Assembly: GCA_026545765.1 (NCBI GenBank)
Contig: JAIFAC010000174.1
Location: 1-64,000 of the forward strand
DNA from: Plantago major
Taxonomy: Eukaryota > Streptophyta > Magnoliopsida > Lamiales > Plantaginaceae
Direction of reading: 5' to 3'
Length of the DNA: 64,000 nucleotides
Part shown: piece by piece, positions 45,618 to 57,138 of the stretch
Layout of the letters: each line of letters opens with the position of its first letter
Position numbering within the stretch: the stretch's first letter is position 1
Notes under the pieces: model-generated
The model's database searches: none
What the model was told of the DNA's origin: nothing
The model's input: only the letters and a program-made list of their open reading frames with translations
Made by a program: the position numbers and the translations under genes

Positions 45618-46764
45618 CTATGTGTAAAACTTTTGAAGGTTTCTAGCATTCCATGTACGCTTGAGTGGGTGTCCGCGCTCATCTTCCAATTCGTAACTCC
45701 CATTCACTCTTGCTCCGACAATCTTGTAGGGTCCTTCCCATTTGGGCTTGAGTTTTCCAACATTGTTCAAAATGTTAGCCCGGCGAAGCACTAGGTCTCC
45801 GACCTGCAAGTTATTTGCTCAAACATTCATGTTGTAGGCTCGGGCAGCAGTTGCTTGATACCTATGGATATTAGCCAGTGCTTCAGTTCTTTTATGTTCC
45901 AGCATGTACAGGTCGAATATTCGAGCTTCACGATTGGCGGAATCGTCGAACTCTTGGACCCTCATAGCCTGAACATCAATTTCGGCTAGTATAACTGCTT
46001 CGGAGCCATATACCAAGGCAAATGGAGTTTCTTCGGTCGCGGTCCGTGCAGTGGTGCGATGAGCCCATAGCACGCCATCCAGGTCGTCCGCCCAGCTTTC
46101 TTGAGAAGTTCTCAACCGCTTTTCTAGGATCTTGACTATTGTCTTGTTTGTGGACTCAGCTTGTCCATTAGCTTGCGGATATCCAACAGATGTGAAACGT
46201 TGTTCGATTTTGAAGGACTCCAGCCATTCCTTGAGCCCATTGCCTGAAATCTGGGCACCATTGTCCGAGACGAGAACTGCAGGCGCGAAAGGCGCAAATG
46301 ATGTTCTTCGGATGAAGGTCCTTTTCGACTCTCTGTAATGGTTGCCACAGCTTCCGCTTCTAGCCATTTGGTGAAATATTCCACGGCCACAATCAGGAAC
46401 TTCTTCTGTTGAGTGCCCCTCGGGAACGGTCCGACAATATCAATGCCCCACTGATCAAATGGACACGCTATGATTGACGGAATCATAGGATGCGTCGAAC
46501 GATGTGGAATGTTCGCATAGTATTGGCAATCAGGGCACTTCCGAGCGTGATCGGCGGAATCTTTATCAATGCTAGGCCAGTAATAGCCTTGTCGTATGAT
46601 TTTCTGGGCAAGAGTTCTTCCCCCGGAATGACTTCATGACTTAGTTGTGTATCTCTTCTAGGACAGTCTTTGCTTCTTGCGGGCTCAAACATCTCAAGTG
46701 AGTCCCGGCAAAAGATCTCTTGTACAAATCTTCTCCTAGTATGAAGTATCTGTTCGCTCAGCAC
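45618..46764 (-). pseudogene. Integrase region of the Tat element
   Basis: Reading leftward: a remnant of the N-terminal zinc region near 46500-46750. The core has QWGIDIVGPFPRGTQQKKFL (first Asp) near 46430, PVLVSDNGAQISGNGLKEW (second Asp) near 46270 and YPQANGQAESTNKTIVKIL (Glu) near 46170. The C-terminal domain ends DLVLRRANILNNVGKLKPKW and GSYELEDERGHPLKRTWNA near 45640. No chromodomain, as expected for Tat. A few breaks. Confidence 0.87.
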
Positions 46765-48043
46765 TGCACGCTCTTTGATTCCTTCGGATCACCTGGTAGA
46801 GATCCGTTCTTGAGATAGTTAAAGATGTTAGTCATCCAGTTTCTTCCTGTGTCAGTTATCATGACAACTGAATTGAGACTAATGATGGATGAGTCAGTAA
46901 CAGTGAGTAGGATTACTCTCCTCGTGTCCAGAGCTGCTGTTGCGGATGCGTATTTTGCCAGAGCGTCCGCTCTTTCATTCCAGGCTCTGTCAAACTTTTC
47001 CAGGGTAAATTCCTCAAAGTGGTTGGCTTCCTGCTTGAGCAGCTCAAGATACTTGATCATCGAAGGACCTTTTGTGGCAAAAGTTCCTGAAAATTGAGCT
47101 TCAACTAGCTGTGAGTCCGTGTAAGATTTGAGCTTCCGGACTTGCAGGGATTTTGCCAGGCATAGCCCGACTAACAATGCTTCATACTCAGCATCATTAT
47201 TGGTAACTTTGAATTCCAGGGATATCGCGTAGTCAAGTTCCGCACCATCAGGGCTCTTAAGAAAGATTCCAATCCCTCCCACTCTTCCAGTGGAGGAACC
47301 ATCCACTTCCAATGTCCAGACATCAGAAGGATGTTTTTCAGTTTGGAGGTCTTCTGTAAGCTCCTGAGGTTCCAACCTTTGTTCTTCTTTTTCTTTGATT
47401 TCTGGTCCGGAGTTGTTAGTACCGGATCTGCTTGCGATATCGTCAAGAAGGAACATTTGGTTGACCCGAGTTTCCTCATATGATGCAGGCAGGGACTGAT
47501 TGATGAATTGAGCATCCTCGAGGTTTGTTGGGTTGAACTTCGGCAGAATTGTCTCCCGGATAATCTGCTTGGTGATTAGGCATTCAAATGCCTGTTTGTC
47601 AGGGACTCTCTCTGAATCCGTCTCAGGATATTCTACTAAGAAGTCGACGAGGACTTGAGCCTTCTTTGCTGACGGAGCCTGATAGCAAATGTCGTATTCA
47701 CTCAGCTCAATCGCCCACTTAGAGAGTCGTCCAGATTGATCGGGCTTCCCCAGGACCTGTTTCAAAGGTTCATGATTAGTACCACTATTTTGTGAGACTT
47801 GAAGTATGGTTTTAACCGCCTTGCGGTGTAAACCAAAGCATATGCAAGTTTCTCAATCTTCACGTATCTTGTCTCCGCCCCAGCAAGGGCTTTGCTAAGA
47901 TAGTAGATTGACAAATGATCATTAGCTTGAATCCGTACTAATACGGAACTCATTGCCTCATCCGTGATTGCTAGGTAGAGGTAGAGTGGTTCTCCTTCGA
48001 CGGGTTTGGAGAGTAGTGGAGGGGAATGGAGGCACTTTTTCAA
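46758..48043 (-). pseudogene. RNase H and archaeal-type RNase H region of the Tat element
   Basis: Standard gypsy RNase H block near 47765-48043 (GEPLYLYLAITDEAMSSVLV, LSIYYLSKALAGAETRY), continuing WAIELSEYDICYQAPSAKKA near 47700. A linker follows, then a second RNase H (DVWTLEVDGSSTGRVGGIGI, NNDAEYEALLVGLCLAKSL, YTDSQLV, WNERADALAKYASA) at about 46900-47330. The D-E-D-D pattern looks present. Dual RNase H is a hallmark of Tat. The 335-residue piece is intact. Confidence 0.88.
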
Positions 48044-49442
48044 TTTCTCGAAAGCCTCAGAACATTCCGCGGTCCACTCAAAGCTCTCTCCTTTCCGGAG
48101 GATTTTGAAAACGGAAGATTCTTCTCCATGAATCGTGATATAAAGCGATTTAAGGACATAAGGCGTCCTATGAGTTCTTTGTACCTCATTGAGGTCTTGG
48201 ATCTGGCGGATCTAGGATTTCCTTGATCTTCTCGGGGTTTGCGCTTATCCCCCTCTCCGTGACCATGTATCCGAGGAACTTCCCTCCTTTCACTCCGCAC
48301 GTGCACTTTTCCGGATTCAATTTCATTCCGTACTTCCTAAGGATAGCGAAGCACTTGTTCAAATGATGCACATGTTGCCTTCAATTTTGCTCTTGACGAG
48401 CATGTCATCCACGTACACTTCCATGGTTTTCCCAATCTCTTCCTTGAACATTTGGTTCACCAGACGTTGGTAAGTGGCTCCCGCATTTTTCAATCGGAAG
48501 GGCATTACCTTGAAGCGATATACCCGGCGTGAAAGCTGTTTTCTTGATGTCCTCTTTGGCCATCCGAATTTGGTAAAAACCTTGGTATGCATCCATAAAA
48601 CTCAGCAACGCACATCCGGACGTGGAGTCAACCAACTGATCTGTTCATGGCAAAGGGTACGGGTCCTTTGGGCAGAACTTGTTCAACCTAGTGAAGTCAT
48701 TGCACATCCGCCATTTGCCTGGTGATTTCTCTACCAGAACCACGTTGCAGACCCAATCAGAGTAACGGACTTCTTAGATATGCCCTGGTTTCAGGAGTCG
48801 CTCAACTTCAGCGGATATGATGGCATCCTTGACCGGACCAAAATCTTTCCTCTTTTGTCGGATGTACTTGATTGAGGAGTCCATGTTCAGACGGTGAATA
48901 GTAATCCTCGGATCTATTCCCTTCAAGTCATCGGTCCTCCAGGCAAACACATCACTGTTGTCTCGGAGACAAGCAATGAGCTTCTTTTCCACCTCTGCGT
49001 TCATCTCTGTTTCGATTCTTGTCTTCTTGTCCGGGCTTCCAACAACAATCTCAATTTCCTTGAGAGTTTCATGAGGCTCGATTCGCACCGTCCTAGGAAA
49101 CTTCTCCTTTTGGCTCCCTACTCCAATCTGTGGATTTTCCTTTTTGGCTGGAAGAACAACTGGCGGGTCAGAGGTCAAAGCAGTTGTCAGCACGGGGGCG
49201 GACGCTCTTCTTGTGGACATAATGTAACATTCCCAGGCGTCACGGACGTTTCCCATCTCTTCTCCAACTCCGAAGGGAGTTGGAAACTTCATTCTGTTAT
49301 GGAGAGTGGAGGAAATAGCCCGGAATTGATTGAGCCCCGGACGCCCAAAGATAGCATTGTAGTCGAAAGTCTGGTCCACTACTACAAATCGGACCGACTG
49401 AGTCACTCTTGCCGGGAAAGTCCCGAGTGAGACGTGCAACAT
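48040..49442 (-). pseudogene. Reverse transcriptase region of the Tat element
   Basis: The lead-in FAWRTDDLKGIDPRITIHRL near 48920 and YIRQKRKDFGPVKDAIISAE near 48830 are typical gypsy pre-RT text. RT blocks follow (SFMDAYQGFYQIRMAKED near 48600, YVDDMLVKSKIEGN near 48385, and GYMVTERGISANPEKI near 48250). The region before it (49000-49440) holds protease C-terminal and linker sequence. Broken at a few places. Confidence 0.87.
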
Positions 49443-49457
49443 AACACTTCCTAGGGG

Positions 49458-51761
49458 TCAAACAGTTCCCCCTCCAAACCCTAGTATAGAGGTGTGGACC
49501 CTCTCATATCGGATTCTCCCCAGCTCCATCTGGTCCAGTGTTCTTTTGAAAATGATATTCGAGGAACTCCCTGTGTCCACCAAAATTTCGTTCACTCGAT
49601 AAGTTGCGAAGGTTAACGAAACCACCAGCGGAACATCTGGATTATCAATGTCCTCGCCTCCTGCAGTAGGAGGAGGAATCTCGCTATCATCGAAGGATAT
49701 ATCATTTGTACCCCGAATCGCTGGAGCCGCGTACGCTCTTTCGTTGTTTCGAAGATTTTGAGCAGTCCGTTCTCTTGCGTTCCTACTATCACCTCCAGAT
49801 GGTCCGCCTGCGATGGTGTTAATCACTCCGCTGTACGGAGGGTTCTCCATATCAATGTCATCGCTATATCTGTACGGATGTCCATCCGAGCGAGGCGGAT
49901 AATGAGCCGGCGGAGGTGGCAAAGATAGCGGACGGGGTGGTGGTTCTGTAGCATTATCCTCCCTCCTTCGCTCCGTTCTATCGTGCCTGGAGGGTTCATC
50001 CGCATAAATGTGCTCCTTTAGCTTGCCCTCTCTCACCAGGTGTTCAACCTCTGTTTTCAATTGGATACAGTCATCAGTCTCGTGACCACGGCACTTGTGG
50101 AACTTGCAGTACCCCTTTCCATTCTTATTCTTCCGGTTGTTGTGAGAGAGCTTTGGCCATCGGACATCCAGCTTCTTCTCGATGATAGTTGCCAAGATGT
50201 AGGATCTTGGTCTGTCGAGACGGGTATAATCCGCGTATCTCCTCGGCGGACTCCTTTCTCTGTGGAATCCTTTATGTCTATGATCCTTCTTTGGGTCAAA
50301 CTTCCCCTGGCGTTGCTCTTGTTTCATCGGATCTTTTCCTTTCTTCGAACCAGCTCTTACTGGAACATTCCTTTGGTACTCTTCTCCGTACATCACTTCT
50401 TTGCAGATGTCATCTAAATGCTTTTCACTCCTCACTTCCTGACTAGAGAGTTTTCTGCGGAGCTCTGAGTTGAAAGTATTAGCATACAGGTGACGGACCC
50501 GTTCCTTAATACTGTGTGGCTCAACTCGAAGAACTTCCGCGTGAAAGCGATCTAGGAAGGTTCTTAGATCCTCTTGTTCCCGCTGTATAACTTCTGCCAA
50601 ATGCTCTATGGTACGCTTTCTCCTTTTTGATTTTCCAAATCGTGCCAAAAACATGGAAGAAAGGTCTGCATATGACTTTATCGACTTGTTTGGTAAAGAG
50701 GTGTACCAATCCATAGCCGTTCCGAAGAGAGTGGATGAGAACGTAAGAGCTTTTGTATTGTTGCTCATTCCCTTGGAATCCATCTTGCTGTTGTACCTTG
50801 TCAGGTGACCAACGAGACAAGCATCCCCATAATAGTATTCCAAGCTCGAAATTACTTGATCCGAGTTTCTGTTTCTTTCCTTCTCCCTCATAATGTCATC
50901 GCACAAGGGGTTTGGTGCGCTAGTAATTATCTGCTTGTGATCTTTTACCAGGCGTCCGAGATTCACAATCTGGGCCTCCAAAGCCTTCTGCTGAGCGTAG
51001 ATCTCGTCACCATTCATGATCTCTCCTTTCCTCGGATGAACAGCTACATCCGCGGGGAGTTCATCTATCCGGACCACTGGAATAGTTTCTGCTACTTGAT
51101 CTCTGTCTCTCGGAGGTGCTTGTCGCGGAACTCCTGTATGCCTATTATCCCCTTCTTGATACTCTCTCCTTCCGTTTGGGCTCTTTTCACCCCGAGCTTG
51201 TGAGGCAGATGCCCGCCGGTCTAGAAGGTTTCGCAAATCCTCTTGAGGTGGCTGATTTCCTAACCTATGTTGGATCGGACGTTGCCTGTTTCTTGATAAT
51301 GCAGGCTCTGCCTGAGGAGGAGTAACCACTGGCGGAGTAGCTTGCTGAGGATGGGCATTGTTAGACCCCAGGTATCCTTGGATGATTGTGAGCAATCTAT
51401 CGAACTGGGTCTCACTTAGTCCGAGATCACTAGTGCGGACAGTGCGACCATCAGGCATAGTGAACTGTTGACCTGCAGTAGGGCCTTGAGCTTCTGCCGG
51501 TGAAGCTCGTACCACCCCTTCTCCATGGCTCACAGGCACAACATTCTCAGGAACACTTCGGAATCCCCTGTGCGGAGCGTCTCTTCCTTCATCTGAGGAT
51601 GGGCTGGCTGTGCGCCCATCGCTCGGATATCTCCTTCCAGCGTTCCCTCCAGCCACAGTGGCTCTTCGTCCACGAGTGGGCGGACATCCTCGTGGGCGTG
51701 GTGGTGGAGTCCCCACGCCTGCAGCACTAGTCCGCGCTGTCCGTCTTGTTCTTGCCATCAA
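49458..51761 (-). CDS. Gag-protease of the Tat element (looks whole)
   Basis: One uninterrupted 767-residue frame starting 54 bases inside the 5' LTR. The N-terminus is Arg/Thr-rich and disordered. The Gag core is around residues 290-470 (KALTFSSTLFGTAMDWYTSL, FLARFGKSKRRKRTIEHLAE). A zinc-binding CKFHKCRGHETDDC motif at about residues 550-565 is the Tat-type knuckle. The tail is Pro/Arg-rich. The protease active site VDTGSSSNIIF is at about residues 729-739. It is the longest open frame in the window and agrees with the recent insertion date. Confidence 0.88.
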   Translation of the reverse strand: MMARTRRTARTSAAGVGTPPPRPRGCPPTRGRRATVAGGNAGRRYPSDGRTASPSSDEGRDAPHRGFRSVPENVVPVSHGEGVVRASPAEAQGPTAGQQFTMPDGRTVRTSDLGLSETQFDRLLTIIQGYLGSNNAHPQQATPPVVTPPQAEPALSRNRQRPIQHRLGNQPPQEDLRNLLDRRASASQARGEKSPNGRREYQEGDNRHTGVPRQAPPRDRDQVAETIPVVRIDELPADVAVHPRKGEIMNGDEIYAQQKALEAQIVNLGRLVKDHKQIITSAPNPLCDDIMREKERNRNSDQVISSLEYYYGDACLVGHLTRYNSKMDSKGMSNNTKALTFSSTLFGTAMDWYTSLPNKSIKSYADLSSMFLARFGKSKRRKRTIEHLAEVIQREQEDLRTFLDRFHAEVLRVEPHSIKERVRHLYANTFNSELRRKLSSQEVRSEKHLDDICKEVMYGEEYQRNVPVRAGSKKGKDPMKQEQRQGKFDPKKDHRHKGFHRERSPPRRYADYTRLDRPRSYILATIIEKKLDVRWPKLSHNNRKNKNGKGYCKFHKCRGHETDDCIQLKTEVEHLVREGKLKEHIYADEPSRHDRTERRREDNATEPPPRPLSLPPPPAHYPPRSDGHPYRYSDDIDMENPPYSGVINTIAGGPSGGDSRNARERTAQNLRNNERAYAAPAIRGTNDISFDDSEIPPPTAGGEDIDNPDVPLVVSLTFATYRVNEILVDTGSSSNIIFKRTLDQMELGRIRYERVHTSILGFGGGTV

Positions 51762-51794
51762 CTCAACTCAAACACGAAAACTTTTTGTAAAAGA

Positions 51795-51812
51795 TTCCCA
51801 CAAACGGCGCCA
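51795..51812 (-). other. Primer binding site of the Tat element
   Basis: On the - strand TGGCGCCGTTTGTGGGAA, three bases from the 5' LTR. Similar to the tRNA-Asp-type primer sites (TGGCGCCGTTGCCGGGGA) common in Tat/Athila elements, with a few differences. Confidence 0.7.
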
Positions 51813-51815
51813 AAA

Positions 51816-52724
51816 TGTTGAGGGTAAAACCTCGAACACTAACTAAACTATTACAAGTAACCTAATCTAGGATCCACCTCCTACTTGAAGTCCGAAGCAA
51901 GACTGGTCCGAGCTTGAATACCTGAAAGGACTAAGTGGGGGGGGGGGGGGGTTAGAATGGGTTACTCGGATTGCCTATGTCAATCCGGTAAGAGACTTTA
52001 CTCAAGAGAGAGTTGTAAGCTCTCAATGTAATAGTTATGTGGAATTATGACTTAGGAATCGACTTAGGGATTCTCACCTCGATATCGCTTACCCTAAGGT
52101 CTTGGACCTTGTGCTATATTTATAGTTATCGTATCTTATGAGATTGCTCATAAGATGATGCCAAGTGTATGCTTCAGATTTGGACACCAATGCTACCTTT
52201 GGCCCATGGCCCATTAGTGAACAGTAATCCAATACTAATCAATGGGCCTGGGAGGGTAGTTTGGACCTTTCCCTCTGAGATTACTGTTCAGCATGTTGGG
52301 TCCGTATAAGTTCCTCGGGTAGATCTGTATGCTTGGTTGATCTGGCCTTAGGTAACTCAAGGTGTCCGTACCTAGAGTTCCACGGAAGTATCTCATTGGT
52401 TCCGTTATATAAGTTTGGTCTTACTGTGATGGTGGCATCCGAGATTCTCTCGTCCGGTCCGTTTAGCATCTCAGGACTGATAGTTCGTGGTACTTGGAAG
52501 GTCCATGTGACCTTTTGTCAGGTTCGGAAGTCATCCATCTATCATGGTCGGACCTAGCTGAAATGGCGTGCTGACTTGTAAATACTAGTTGACCTGAGAT
52601 GGTTTCCTTTATGTCGGACCATACGAAGGTCGGACTAGCAATGAATAGGCTATCTCAGCCTTGATGTGCTTTAGGACACGCTCTATGGCGCCCTTAACGG
52701 ATTGGACACATGTCCGTATCAACA
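51816..52724 (-). repeat. 5' LTR of the Tat element (right side)
   Basis: 909 bp. Minus-strand TATA box (TATTTATA on +, 52117-52124), with expected transcription start near 52087. A G-run of about 14 (C-run in the RNA sense) lies at 51938-51951, longer than in the other LTR. Confidence 0.93.
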
Positions 52725-52920
52725 ATACTTATAAGTATCTTTTACAGTATATAATAGAGATAAACTCATTGTGGATTAATGCATGTGTCGAGGGTACATT
52801 CTGGCTTGAGCGATAAACTTTTCCTAACTCTTGCTTATCATCATGAAAAAATAAATTGATATAGCAAACTATCTCTTATTCAAATTGTGAGGGAAGTTTG
52901 ATTCGTATGATGGGTTATCG
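52725..52920. other. Host DNA between the Tat element and copia element C
   Basis: 196 bases of AT-rich DNA with no gene. It begins with the right copy of the target duplication ATACT (52725-52729). Confidence 0.7.
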
Positions 52921-54513
52921 TGTTAGGAATATCTGTTTAGATTTTGATCAGCAACCTAATGACTTATCTTAGCTCAGAAAGGTGGTTAGTACTCTTAGTT
53001 CACTTGAACACTGTAAAAGAGGAAATTCACTAAGTATGTTAGTCTAGCAAATCTTGTATAGGATGTTAGGTCTCTGAATATAATTTTTTATATCTTTGAA
53101 GAAGACCAAGAAGAAGGCATCTGGCAGGAGAGTTCAACAAATTTGAAGATTTGAAGACTGCTCAAGATTGCTAAAGACGAAGGAAATTGGTCTTATCAGA
53201 TACCTATGTCCAGATATCTTAAAGAAACAAGTGTTTTTCAAATAAACAAGTTTTGCAAAAGATATCTTAGAACACAAGGTTTCTGAACGAAAAAAAAATG
53301 CACACAGAAACCTACACTCAGATACCTTGGATAAAACTATGTTTCTAGGAAACAATGTTTCAACAGGTATCTGGAGATGTGAAGGACTCTGGAAAGGGAC
53401 ATGCAATGCTTGAAGCGTGCATAGTTCCGTTAACCTGCAGACAAAAATAGTATAATCTGATAAATCATGACGAGACATTTGAACAAAAGAGGAAATCTCT
53501 GAAAAGAGATAATGTCTTCTGCAGTACTATTTTCAGATATCAATAGTTTGAATTTGAGTTGAGCCTAACGGATACTATTCAAACGTCTTCAAATTCAACT
53601 ATCAATATCACGACTTACAATGCTTGAAACACACCTGAACTTACACATAGAACGAACTTATTCGTTCGAGCATACAAACCTTCAACCTACTTACTCTTTA
53701 GCTTACGATTTGCGACTAAGCTCTTGAATTCTAAGTATACGAAAGTTCTAAGTGTCACGATCCTTAACAAGCATTGCTATATGTGAAGGAGTTGAATCAA
53801 AAGATCAAGTATCTGAGTTTCATTCTCCAGAACATTTAACATAGACTTGGGTCTGTAAAGATCATATCACCACACATTGTGAAGTGTGTTAAGTGATTCT
53901 TGTTCAAGAAGGTAGTATTACATAACTGAAGAAGTTATTAATCTACCAATCTGACAAAATCTCCTTAACCAACACCTTAAACGGCGTGGAGTACAGGAAG
54001 TACTTAGTTTGGGAAACTAAGGAATAACTCCAAGGTTACTGAGCATAGGAAGTACTTAGTTTGGGAAACTAAGGAACAGCTCAAAGGTTTACAGTATAGG
54101 AAGTACTTGGTGGGGAGCCAGGAATAACTTCGGGAACACTTGGTTGGGAACTAGTGTATTTAGGAATCGAGAGAAGATATTTGTAAGGTGAACTCGATTA
54201 TACATCTTAGTGGATTCTAGGTGCGAGAAAGGCGAAGTGGATTAGTTGAAGGATTCATACCTTGGATACCACTATAATTTGATGTGTTATTTACTTACTG
54301 CATTTACCTTGCTTCAGTTGTCTTGTTAAGTACTTACACACATTCATTCTGCTGAGCACGTGCACTTATCACAAAAAGTCTTCCGCTCTCTGAAATTAAG
54401 TAATAGATATCTTCACAGATATCTGAGAAATTATGTTTATCGATAAAAGTTGTAAAAGACTATCGCCACCCCCCCCCCCCCAGTCTTTTCCTTTGCCGTT
54501 ATCTAGACCAACA
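52921..54513 (+). repeat. 5' LTR of copia element C
   Basis: TGTTAGGAATATCTG to ..GACCAACA. The hairpin units lie at about 54000-54125 (stems CTTAGTTT/AAACTAAG twice) and the poly(C) tract near 54467-54481. The primer site after it (54516 on) is weathered. Confidence 0.88.
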
Positions 54514-54626
54514 AGAGGTACAGAGCAGGAGGTTCCCAAGCCTTACGCTTGAACTAGATCGAATAAGTGCCCGCTAAGCGCTTTTCACCTTCACTTGATT
54601 TGTTTGTTTAGTGTGATTACTGCAGG

Positions 54627-57120
54627 ATGTCTTTAAGTGACGCTCCAATTCTCAATCCAGAGAACTATGATAAATGGAAGAACAACATGATGCTCCACCT
54701 AGAAGCCATCAGTGACGAAATGATTGAAGTGATAAAGAATGGCCCCATAGTCATTCAACAACTCAAGCAGGTCATGGAGGTTTCTAATGGTAGAGACAGA
54801 GATCCCACTGATGAAGAACCGAGTGGTGGTTCCTCACGAAGAATCGTCGACCGGTGGAAGGCCCTCTTGGTCGAGTTGTTTATGAGCAAGCCAGAGAGCT
54901 ACGGACATCGAAGATGCCAAGAGAAATCATTTGGATGGTCAGGCTCGTAATATCATCATACATGCCACTCCAGAGCACATACGATTAGCTGTGGGGTTCA
55001 TAAGCGAAAGTGTTACAGCGATTGAAGAAATGCATGCGACCTTGAGAAAACAAAGGAAAATAAGTTGAAGTTTTGAAGCTCAAATTCCAAAACTTTAAAC
55101 AAGGTCCCATAGAGACTCTTGAAGAACTAGATTTCGGTTTACGACCGATGAGTGAAATGGGCGCACTTGGTGAAAGTGAGAGATACTAACTACGAAAAGG
55201 TTAAGACTATCGTGAAGCTTGAATCAAAGCGGGAACATACTCAATACTTTTATTTCAACCAAGGAATGCAAATATCACTCCGTAGAACTCTTTTCTCCTT
55301 AGCTCATCGACTATGAAACTACTCGAGAGGACAAGAGATTCTTGAGAAAGTTCACAATGTTGCTTTGGTGACCAAGGCACTTACAGCGAGGATACCAAAG
55401 AAATGGTAGGAAGATTCTCTTCTTTGTGAAGCAAATGAGAAAATATGTCGGTCGAAATTGAGAGAAGAAAAGCGAAAGTGAAAAAGCATATAGGCTCAAA
55501 CTATCACCAATACAAAAATATCACGGTGTCGAGCTCATTGAACAAACCGACAGCAAGCATCTAATCTTGAGAAACAAAACTTCGAAGCGATATCTGTTTC
55601 TATTATGAAACTGGTCACTTTAAAAGGAATACCACTTTCAATAAGCTAAGGCGGTGACAAGAAAGATAGAAGAAATTTCAAGAGAGGTCAGAGAGCTATG
55701 CTCACCGAAGAAAGGAAAAAGATTCAAATCCAACTGGATGCTCTTGATATTGAGTCAGAATCTGAGGAAGAAGACTCAGATGACTCCAAACTACCTTCAC
55801 CAGAATTATGTGGCATCACTCTTGAATTGGTTGACTTTTGTCAAAAGAAAAGGGAATTGTGTGGGGGTTGCTGAGGAGATCTATCCAGATTGCTCCAACT
55901 TTGAGCCTTGCCTAATGGCTGACAAGGTAACCAACATTACTCAATTCATAAACTATGAGAGTGATGAGGACAGAATCAGAGATTTAGAATATCTCAGAAG
56001 AAAACTTGACCTCTACAAAAGAGAATTTCAAATGGTCCGAGCTAGAGCCGACATTTTTGAAGAAGAAAAGAATTATCTTGAGAAGGAAAATTCACAATTA
56101 CTCAAGATATCTGAGAAAAAGGATGCCGAAAATGCATTTCTCAAAGCACAGATATCCGAGACGGAGAAGTCACACAGAAAGGCAATGGATATACTCCAAA
56201 AGGAAAATAAAGATCTTCTTTCTGAAAATGAGGAACTCAAAAAGAAAGAACTATCTTTTCAATCCTATGCCAAAGCTAGTGATACACTTACTGAAGTACA
56301 CTCTTATTTAAGAGATCCTTCAGAAAAGGGAGGACTTGGGCTGGACACACAAATAAATAGTTCTACCACTCTGAATAAGAGTGATGAAAGAATAACATTT
56401 GTTAGTGCTCAGCAAGATGGTTCCCAAACAACCTATGGCATTGGTAAAAAAGCTAAGGTTGTTAACAAAGGCAAGGAAGTTGCGACCAAACCTTTGTGGG
56501 AAAAACAAGTCCAAAAGAAAACTGCTGGGAATGTTTCTGTAAAGAAACATAACATTGAAAAGTGTAATCACCCACAGTGCTATGTCTCTCAGAAAGGAAA
56601 AATTGCGGGTGCAGGCAAATTTTCCAACATCACGTTTTCTGGAAAGAAAGACATTCCAGAGACTAGCAAAGCTGCTGGGAAGAGAACTCAGATAGCACCA
56701 GGTGCTCGAAATGGCATTGGCTATAAAGCAATCGGGAAACAACTTGCTCGTGAGTTTATACAAGAGCAAGAACGATGGGTAAAAGCTAGGATTGCTTAAA
56801 GCAATCATCATAAGTGGAAGAAAGAACAAGCCACAAGCAATCTGAATGCCAGGGCTAGAAGAAATCTGGCAAGAAAAGCTAAGTTCCCTGAAAAGCAGAC
56901 TCAGCAATCTGACAGGTATTTGAAAGCACCACGAGGAGCACCAAGGAACACACCAAGAAGGAAAATAGCTTTAAATGATAATGACACTAGTCATTTACCT
57001 AAAATTCCTCCTTATGTTCCAACAAGACAAAAGAATGCCCCAAGGAAGTTCATTCAGAAATGGATTCCTACAGGGAGATTCTTTAGTCCAGAAGGTTCCA
57101 TTGCTGGAATGAGAGCCTAA
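54627..57120 (+). pseudogene. gag region of copia element C
   Basis: MSLSDAPILNPENYDKWKNN at 54627. The part 54950-55650 (Gag core and zinc knuckle) is heavily weathered. From 55654 a 381-residue piece covers the acidic patch, coiled coil (FEEEKNYLEKENSQLLKI, ELKKKELSFQSYAKAS) and basic tail with KCNHPQCYVSQKGK, the best-preserved copy of this Gag extension in the window. Confidence 0.83.
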
Positions 57121-57138
57121 CTCCATGTTTCCTGTTTT

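Larger units (their letters stand above)
38736..52724 (-). mobile_element. Ty3/gypsy retrotransposon, Tat lineage, nearly complete structure
   Basis: LTRs lie at 38736-39639 and 51816-52724 and both read TGTTGAG..ATCAACA on the + strand; coding is on the - strand, so the right LTR is 5'. A perfect 5-bp target duplication ATACT is present (38731-38735 and 52725-52729). Gag, protease, RT, RNase H, a second (archaeal-type) RNase H and integrase follow in gypsy order. The extra RNase H, the primer site and a long 3' region with antisense genes mark the Tat lineage. By eye the LTRs differ at about 16-18 of about 900 positions, some 2%. At 1.3e-8 substitutions per site per year that is very roughly 0.7 million years. 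Pol is broken at several places; gag-protease looks whole. Confidence 0.9.

Noticed and set aside
46825-47097. Plus-strand frames opposite the Tat pol region (also 48894-49430 and 50805-51203)
   Set aside because: They are shadows of gag-pol on the opposite strand; protein content is explained by the - strand and codon pattern does not suggest a gene. The 178-codon frame at 48894 is long but lacks promoter or homology.
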